NCBI GenBank assembly: GCA_020650975.1
Contig: JAIPMN010002469.1
Span: 1-25,494, forward strand
DNA: 25,494 nt
Origin: Apostichopus californicus
Taxonomy: Eukaryota > Echinodermata > Holothuroidea > Aspidochirotida > Stichopodidae
Direction of reading: 5' to 3'
Shown: piece by piece, positions 1 through 7,200 of the stretch
Layout of the letters: each line of letters begins with the position of its first letter
Position numbering within the stretch: position 1 is the first letter of the stretch
Program-made: the position numbers and the translations under genes
Notes under the pieces: generated by a model
What the model was told of the DNA's origin: nothing
The model's input: only the letters and a program-made list of their open reading frames with translations
The model's database searches: none

Positions 1-108
1 AAATATCACAGTTAGACCCTTTATTTGGGAGCGCATTTGAACATTGCCTTGTGCTCTGGATACCTGCGCTATACAAAAAACAGTTATTATTATTATTATT
101 ATTATTAT
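1..108 (+). repeat. 3' tail of an L2-like LINE or a SINE using its tail
   Basis: The stretch ends in a 'GCGCTATAC' box followed by an (ATT)n run at about 83-108. This 'gcgctata...(att)n' ending is the usual 3' end of L2-type LINEs and of SINEs that borrow their machinery. Only the tail is in the window, so the body cannot be seen. Assignment is from recall of the tail motif. Confidence 0.5.
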
Positions 109-400
109 AAGTGTTAGACACCACCATCGATCCCAGAAAATACACAGCTTGCTACCATCGGTAATTAGACACTAGTGTATAGTCAGTACATACAGCTGCG
201 GTCAATACCCACATCACAGTGTACAAACAATACAGCGATGGACCATCTCAGGTCCAGCTAAAGATAACAAGGTATCACGTTTCATTACTGAACTGTCTGC
301 ATTTTGTAGCGACAAGAAGAAAACGTCATTTGCAAGCAACGGAAAGTTAACTTTTTCAGAGCGCGGCAGGCGGTTTGGGGCGAGTCTTCAATGCCTTTAA
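109..400 (+). repeat. Dispersed ~290-bp repeat, copy 1 of an inverted pair
   Basis: This segment matches the reverse complement of 4906-5190 over almost its whole length with scattered substitutions and small indels. Shared blocks include GTGTTAGACACCACCATCGA at the outer end and GGCGGTTTGGGGCGAGTCTT at the inner end. No terminal inverted repeats, target duplication or coding potential are visible in either copy. The two copies point outward from a 4.5-kb interval that includes the first coding exon of torsin copy 1. They are most simply two independent insertions of one unclassified family. Confidence 0.8.
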
Positions 401-690
401 GGTACCGCCACAAATTGTTAAGATCGTTTTGTAAATATAGTTAACAACTTTCAAAAATAAGAAAAAAAATTCAGTTAATATATTACCAACTTGCAACAAA
501 ACTACAAAAGTTCCTTAAATCTAATGAGTGAGAGCATTCAACAATGTTGAAAATGACAAATGGTTATTTATCAAATGTCATCGATTTAACAGCACAATGA
601 TAAATAAAAAGTTAAGATTCCCGTATTCCAACAATTCAACATTTTGCAACAAAGTGATAAATAATGCTCACAACTTACAGTCATCATTTT

Positions 691-1161
691 ATGATTGTAC
701 AGAGTGCACCTATCTTGCTTTGAATCTGGCAATTCACACAGAATTACCACTTTTTATAGGCAAGCCTAGCCGTAAATAAGAAATGAATATGTAGCAAGTG
801 GTGTGACAGATAGATATTCAGATAAGATCAACATACCAGAAAAATTCCACTTCACCACACTTGGTTAATACGCCCTCATTGACAGTTAAACAAAAGCAGT
901 TAATACGCATTTCCAAACCAGTACAATCACTGTGGTCTAGTGTTATAGGGACTTCGGTCTGTGACATAAAGGTCCGGGGTTCGATTCCTATATACCTTCG
1001 CCCAGTCGTGAAGTGGAATATTTCTGTTGTGTTGATCTTTATTAATTTAATATACATCCGTCATGCCACTAACTACACATTGTTCCTTATTTATACGGCT
1101 TGGCTTACCAATGAAAAGTGATAATTCTGTGTAAATTGTCAGATTCTCTCTGTACAATCAT
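691..1161. repeat. Imperfect ~150-165-bp inverted repeat (fold-back) with tRNA-like spacer
   Basis: The left arm (691-855) pairs with the reverse complement of the right arm (1008-1161). Matching blocks include ATGATTGTACAGAG / CTCTGTACAATCAT at the outer ends, CACAGAATTA / TAATTCTGTG, and AGATCAAC...ATTCCACTTCAC / GTGAAGTGGAAT...GTTGATCT at the inner ends. The left arm carries an extra piece of about 17 bp. The roughly 150-bp spacer contains a tRNA-like box. A near-identical direct repeat, ACTTGG(T/G)TAATACG, follows the left arm (859-872) and the right arm (1165-1178). Either two head-to-head copies of one SINE body or a fold-back element would explain it. Confidence 0.7.
931..1002 (+). repeat. 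tRNA-derived SINE head (degenerate tRNA-like promoter)
   Basis: TGGTCTAGTGTTATAGGG resembles a pol III A box, and GGTTCGATTCC at about 979-989 is a canonical B box with normal spacing. The overall look recalls tRNA-Asp, but the anticodon stem does not pair, so this is not a functional tRNA gene. Sequence downstream (1008-1161) is the right arm of the fold-back repeat and is probably the SINE body. Confidence 0.55.
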
Positions 1162-1178
1162 TACACTTGGGTAATACG

Positions 1179-2512
1179 TCAAGTTTTCGCCTCATGTATG
1201 CTACAGCTCAGTAGGCAGTCATGTCACATGTCCCATTCAATTTCTCATAACACGACAGTGTACATCTTCGCCAGGAGAGTCTGCAGTTTCCATACTGAAC
1301 CTCTCTGCACATGCGAGAATTGGATTTTCCTAATTTGCTCTCTCTCCAAAGGCATTCAATTATCTAAATTTCATCAATTGCTCTATTATCTTCCAATAAT
1401 GTTCTTGAAAGGAGACACAAAACCCAACCATCATCTTTAGCTTACATTATTAAAACCCTTGCCAAAAACAACTCCTCAAAATAGCTTAAAAAAAAGAAGA
1501 AAATTCTCCGTTGTGTAGACTTTATCGCAGTTGAGATGTTTTGCCTGGGAGCAGTCACTTTATTAAACCGTGATGGCATAGTGTGAGAAGGATTTGAAAC
1601 CATTTACGTATTCTTTGGTTTTCATTTGATACTTTAAAGGTAGAATATTAACAGTGTTGACAACAAATGCCATCATTAGGTCATGTAAACAGCTCCAAGT
1701 ATATTTGATTCAGTATTTGAAAACCTACCTCCATTACTGAAAATAAATTCTTAAAAATTGAAGCACATGAGGCTCGATGATGTCATATTCATTATTCAGT
1801 CTTCAGCCTTTTTTTTTTTTTGCTGTTTGGAAGTTTTTCATGCCAGATATTTCTATCACATATACCAATGATTGTTGTTGAGTTTGTATGCCCTTTAACA
1901 TCCAATTTAGAAAAATACAATCTCTTTTGCTACCATAATTATCTGACAAACTGCTGTAATGCAATACAAGAGCGGAATATACTATCGGCGTTCCATAGCC
2001 CAGTGTTGCTAATAGCAAATCAAGTGACTACATTTCTAGTCACGTAGGTAAAAGTAATGGCAAATGTGGGGTTTTCCCGGTGCTATATTTATATTATGTA
2101 TTCGTCTGAACTCCACCATGTTGTTTTCTGTGAAAATTTCTTGTTTTATCACACTTTTTGAGGCGTAAAATCGTTTTCGTTGAAAATTTAGGTGAAGTAA
2201 GTCATATCAGTGTTTCTTTTGGCTCACCCATTTCTCATTTCTTTACTTATTCATTTGATTGCGATTGACTTGTTTTGTTAAGCGCCTAGCCTAGTGCAGC
2301 TATCCTATTTCTTTTTCTGATTTGGCGATATGTAAATCCACTGTATTATTATTGTTATTACCCACTAGGTTTTTATTCCTCCTCTGCCCTTACTGCCTGA
2401 GTGTTATCGGAAGTTTGAGACAGTCATAACTATCGCTGTGTACTTAGACAAACATCACTGGACCGAGGTGGTACAGTAAGTAATACTACGCATTGGTAAG
2501 GTAACCGTGGGC
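1179..2512. other. Intergenic, nothing recognised
   Basis: AT-rich DNA with a poly-T run at about 1808-1820 and short ATT runs near 2345. I see no domain-bearing reading frame, RNA gene or complete mobile element here. Confidence 0.5.
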
Positions 2513-2755
2513 CTAGTCATTAAATAGTAGCATGGTGGGCTCATTATTGAAGCACTTAAGGATTTGATTAGCAATGTCTATCAACGAAAAATCCAACTCA
2601 CTCAATTGTATGCGTTTTTCGTATGTGTTGTTCCTCAGAAATGTAATGATCTCAAAATATTTAGTGTTCTGTGCCTTTGCAACGTACAATTGAGCAGAAT
2701 TTAACCACAAAATGTCTGCCTTGTCAAGTTCTTTCATACCTCTAAATTGATACAT
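2513..2755 (-). CDS. Unassigned 80-codon open frame, hypothetical
   Basis: An ATG-started frame on the minus strand encodes 80 residues of ordinary protein-like composition. It includes the stretches MKELDKADILWLNSAQLYVA and IANQILKCFNNEPTMLLFND. No signal peptide, membrane segment or motif is visible, and I do not recognise a family. There are no partners on the same strand. It could be a single exon of an unseen gene, a remnant of a mobile element, or a chance frame. I rate it above the neighbouring short frames only for its composition. Confidence 0.2.
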   Translation of the reverse strand: MYQFRGMKELDKADILWLNSAQLYVAKAQNTKYFEIITFLRNNTYEKRIQLSELDFSLIDIANQILKCFNNEPTMLLFND

Positions 2756-3099
2756 TCGTCAATAAGCTTACGGAAGTGTAGGCCTAAGTAAACATACATT
2801 GACTTTGGATGCAGTTTGCTATGCTCTGAGCCTCTGAGCTCAGACAGGTCAGGTCCCAGAGAGTAGTGGCATCATATTGAGGTAATTTTGGTTATTTTTA
2901 GGGAGTAAGATTTCCAAATGCCACAAAAATGTGCAAAACTGAGGAGAGGGTGTTAAAAGCTTAAAACAAAGCACACCATTCGATCAGCATACTAGGCTAT
3001 ACCTGAAATGGATTAAAACTCATCAAATATGTAATTCTGCTTGGCTGCAGAAAGTTTAGGTTGCCTGCTGTATCTTTGCTAGTAATATTTGAAGGTGCG

Positions 3100-3376
3100 T
3101 CAATTACGAAGGTGCGTCAATTATAAAGCCTTTACTATACTGTTCACAATGAAGGATTTGAAAACTGATTTAAGAGGGCATAACATGAGGATCCACAAGA
3201 AGCATGCATATCTCAACATCTGCAAGTATAGCTTCACCCACCGTGTCGTTGACACCTGGAACAAATTACCGATGTCAGCAGTGAATGCACCAACCATTAA
3301 CAGCTTCAAATCAGAGGTGGATGCGTATCTTACTACACAGTTCAACAAGTTCAGTTATAGACCCAGCAGGTGTTAA
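3100..3376 (+). mobile_element. Non-LTR retrotransposon (LINE) reverse-transcriptase C-terminal fragment
   Basis: The translation contains RGHNMRIHKKHA, then YSFTHRVVDTWNKLP and APTINSFKSEVDAYL. This is the conserved ending of many LINE polymerases (RG...L / FF..RVV..WN.LP..VV.A.S...FK..LD). The frame runs to a stop at 3374-3376, consistent with the natural C-terminus. No reverse-transcriptase core or endonuclease precedes it, so this is a 5'-truncated copy. At its left edge a 17-bp unit, GAAGGTGCGTCAATTAC, is tandemly duplicated (3091-3123). It lies about 670 bp upstream of the torsin copy 1 start codon. CR1/Jockey/L2 clade membership cannot be settled from this tail. Confidence 0.75.
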
Positions 3377-4046
3377 TCCTGTTGAGTCTTCCCCTAGTCA
3401 TCCAGCTAGTCTAAGTCTATCAGCAAAATAAACCATTGCAGTGGTGTTTTTGATAAGTTTTGGGTGGGCATTATAAGACTTTGTCTTACCAAGGAGCCCG
3501 AGAAGACAGGTGAATACAGTATTACATTTAAATATTAGGGCTAGTTTGATCTTGCTCCATTATGGTTCATAGCAAAATCTTGTATAATTGGTGTGTCATT
3601 ATTGATGCCCTTAACAACTGTACCAATTCAAGCAGTGTAACCTATTGATTCACAAACATAAGGAAATAAAAGCCTAGTTTTAATTATAAGGCTAACAACA
3701 GTTATTTAAATATATACAGCAACTCTTTGCATTATCTTTTGGACCTGATGAAATACTGTAATATTGTAGAACCAGGAAATATAGCTTTCATAGCTTACCT
3801 ATTATGAAAACCCTTTGAACATTACAATCCATCAATGAATGACCCAGTACCCTTCTCTCCCTCCCTCCCCACCCCACGCGTCCTCCCCCATCTCATAAGT
3901 TATTGGATAATCCAAGCCGGAATCTACAAAATACTCTAGAATGAATTTCAAAATAGTGCAAATGTGTTGTATGTACAGTGTACCTTCAAAGCAAAAAAAT
4001 GTATGAACACAGATGTATTTAATTTTATTTGCTTTCAGCCAAACAT
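3377..4046 (+). promoter_or_regulatory. Upstream region of torsin copy 1, with polypyrimidine tract
   Basis: This interval lies between the LINE fragment and the first torsin coding exon. A C/T-only run interrupted by a few bases lies at 3849-3892, about 155 bp before the start codon, and could form G-rich structures on the minus strand. Just before the coding exon, TTTTATTTGCTTTCAG (about 4023-4038) looks like a splice acceptor. The start-codon exon may therefore be preceded by a non-coding 5' exon, with the true promoter further upstream. No convincing TATA box or initiator was seen. Confidence 0.35.
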
Positions 4047-4209
4047 ATGGACATAACAAGCAAGAATGTTCCTTGGTTACCCATTTTACTGTTATACTTT
4101 CATATTATCACTGCGTGTGGTACATATCATTGGTATTCGAGCCTTCACAAACCTTGGTGTTACAAATGGGAATGCTGCAATGAAAAGTGGGTTCCAAGAA
4201 ACTATAATG
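4047..4209 (+). CDS. Torsin copy 1, coding exon 1: signal peptide and ECC segment
   Basis: The exon encodes residues 1-54 plus one base and ends with donor G|GTAAGC. A lysine-bearing start (MDITSK) precedes a hydrophobic core around LPILLLYFHIITACG, a plausible cleaved ER signal. The following Trp/Tyr/Cys-rich stretch ends WECCNEKW, matching the AECC-type motif just before the AAA+ core of TorsinA. The ATG at 4047 is chosen because it directly precedes the signal peptide and aligns with the start of copy 2. Its context has G at +4 but C at -3. Confidence 0.88.
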
Positions 4210-7200
4210 GTAAGCCAGTAATTAAGAGAGGTGTTTATTCACCAGTCAGCTTCTGGTTTACTTCAATACCTAAGATTTAATTTAATTAGAAAGTAGTACA
4301 GTGTTCTTTTTTTTTGTCTTACTGTAGCTTCAAAAGTTTTTTTAATTCCTTGCTGAGGGTAGAAAAATACTTCAAAACATGAATACTCAAAATGATAATT
4401 GGTATGGGGGATGCACATTACTGAAGACAAGATACTCATTGTTTTCTGTGGAGGTCAAAAGCCACTTGAGGTCCACAGAAGTCAAAGTCTGGAAACACTG
4501 TAGACTCGATAGTTCCAACAGTAAAACTTGAATGAAATTCATAGTTGGTATGTGGAACCATCCTTTAATATTGAGTACAGGAACCCTATAAGTTTCTGTA
4601 GAGATCAATGGAAATTTGAGGTCAACAAAGTCTGAAAACCTTGTAAACATAATGACTGCAAAGTTAAGTATAAGAACTGTTTGTGCACAGTTTACATTAA
4701 ATATTTACTGCTAAATACAGGGAATCACTTAACCGGTTGGCTTTCTGGTTAGTTTAGTAAATGACAAAATCCCTAAAAATTTAACCGGACTATAGTCATT
4801 ACAGCACTGGTCGTTAGTAATGCCCAGACAAATAGTGAATTACTGCAACAGGTTGGATGTTAGTTGCAATGCACTGTAGTTCTTATTGGTGATGCTAATA
4901 GGACGTTAAGACATAGAAGACTCGCCCCAAACCGCCTGCCGCGCTCTAAAAAAGTTAACTTTCCGTTGCTTGCAAGTGAAGTTTTCTTCTTGTTGCTACA
5001 AAATGCAGACAGTAATGAAACGTGATACCTTGTTATCTTTATTTGGACCTGAGATGTCCATCGCTGCTAAGTACACTGTGTTGTGGGTATTGACCGTAGC
5101 TGTATGTATTGACTGTTCACTAGTGTCTAATTACCGACGGTAGCAAGCTGTGTGTGTATTTTCTGGGATCGATGGTGGTGTCTAACACTTCTGTTACACC
5201 TCATTCGAAACTAGGTCAGATTACCGGCATGAGACGTTTCTTTGTGTGCGAGTCTTCACACCCTTTAATGATTGCTATAAAGAATTGTCACATATCATAC
5301 TTGAACTTCAATATGTCCGTAGATAGTCTAAAATTCATTGACTCTTACCTTTCTGCCAGAACTTCTATCCAAGCTGACTAATGATCTATTTGGACAACAT
5401 CTGGTCCACGATGTGGTCTATGCAGCCATTAAAGGCCATATTGATTACCAGTCAGCAAAACCACTCGTTCTTTCATTCCACGGTACTACTGGAACCGGCA
5501 AGAACCATGTCTCGCAGTTGATTGCAAAGAGCTGGTTCCGTAAGGGTATGGAAAGTAAATTTGTTCATGTTTACTCTGGCACCAAGGATTTTCCATATCG
5601 GTCAGATGAGGACATCAAGAGGTACAAGGTACGTCTGTTTGTTATTGACAATAAGACACAGTGATATTATCTTTGCACAAAAACCTTGATAGCCAGACTA
5701 GTACGTTTAGACTTTATAGCCCAAAATTGTGGTTGTGATTGATTCTTAGGACGACAGTAATTTATCAGTGGTTTAATAGAAAGCAGTATTTGATGTTCCT
5801 TTTACCCTTCTTGGAAGTAGCAATAAACTATGACCAGGGATGTGCCCAGGATTTCCTGAGTGCCGGGTATACTGATCGCCTTCATGGGGGAGGGTCTAAG
5901 GGGGAGGAGGTGTCCCCCTCCCCTTTGAGAATTTTTTTGATTTTTGAAGGTGCTCAGATGTCAAATGCTGGTACTTGTGTAGCTTTTTAAGCAATACACT
6001 AGTTTTGCTAACGATTTACATTTTTAAATATTTTGTGTAAAATATATTGTTAGGAATGTCGGGATTTTAGATGAAAATAGTGCTGGGCGGGATTCACGAT
6101 TTTTAAGACACTGCTGGGAGGTAATTTTTAGTGCTGGGCGAGGCCGCCCAGTGCCGCCCAGTGTGGGCACATCCCTGTATGACCATGCATTTAGTGACTG
6201 CCATCTTTTAAACTCATCTTTTTTCTGATAGGGTGTGATCAAGAGCAAGTTTTTGACCCTCTTGAATTAAACTCAAGGGCTTCTGTGGTTTTTATTGATA
6301 AACTTAATTTAAGAGCATATTTTGTATTGCACTATCTTTATGGCCAGAATTGTGAGAGTTTGAGGATTTCATATTTTCTGGTTTTAAAATATTTTATATT
6401 AATGATGTATTCAAATATGCAACTTAGCTGCCATTTTGTTTTGGTAGTGGGGAGGGGTGGGGAGGGGGAGGGGTGGGTGGGTGCATGGTTACACCATAAC
6501 AATACAATCATTATGTAGCTGGTTTGATTCCTCACTGATGAAGCTTTTTATCCCCTGTTGGTCCCATGGGCATTGGGTTGATTTTCCTTCCATAAACAAA
6601 TAACAGAAGTTTGCCTTCCAGGTGCAGAAGAGGGGGAGGGGGGTTAAGGGCTGTGATACAGCATAAATTGTGTTTAGTTCTAGTAGATTGATGTTTTCAT
6701 CATAAATACAGGTAGAAGAGAACTTCTGTTGGGCATGCATAGTTCAGTGTGTACAATACAAATTGCCCTGTTATATGCAATAATGCAAGATTACAGTATT
6801 ACAGCCCCATTTTGCATTCAATAATATAAACATTAACCTACCGATCCCTCACTCTCACTTATTTTTTGGTACTTTTGTGTAGTAAAGGATCACACAATCA
6901 TGACAATGTATCATTTTCCTAAAATTTCGGCCCATCGGCAGAAATGCAGGGAATGGAAAATATTGTTTTGGTCGAATATTTAGTAAGACACATGCAAGGG
7001 GGAGATGTAGGGACCTCCCCTTTCTGTACTGTGCATTAGGTTATATAGCTGCTGGGCTAAGTATTTGACCATACTTATAGCACCATCAAGTAATGCCTAT
7101 TTGTTCCCACAGTAGAGAGAACCTTTCGAATGACACATCCACACAAAAAACGTCAAGTGATAAGTTGCTTGCCTTGCGCTATAGAATTCAGCGTCCATTG

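Noticed and set aside
528-779. 83-codon open frame on the + strand
   Set aside because: It overlaps the left arm of the fold-back repeat and shows no domain or protein-like conservation.
109-5190. The inverted repeat pair as terminal repeats of one large transposon
   Set aside because: The interval contains a conserved torsin exon and several unrelated repeats, and no target duplication flanks the pair.
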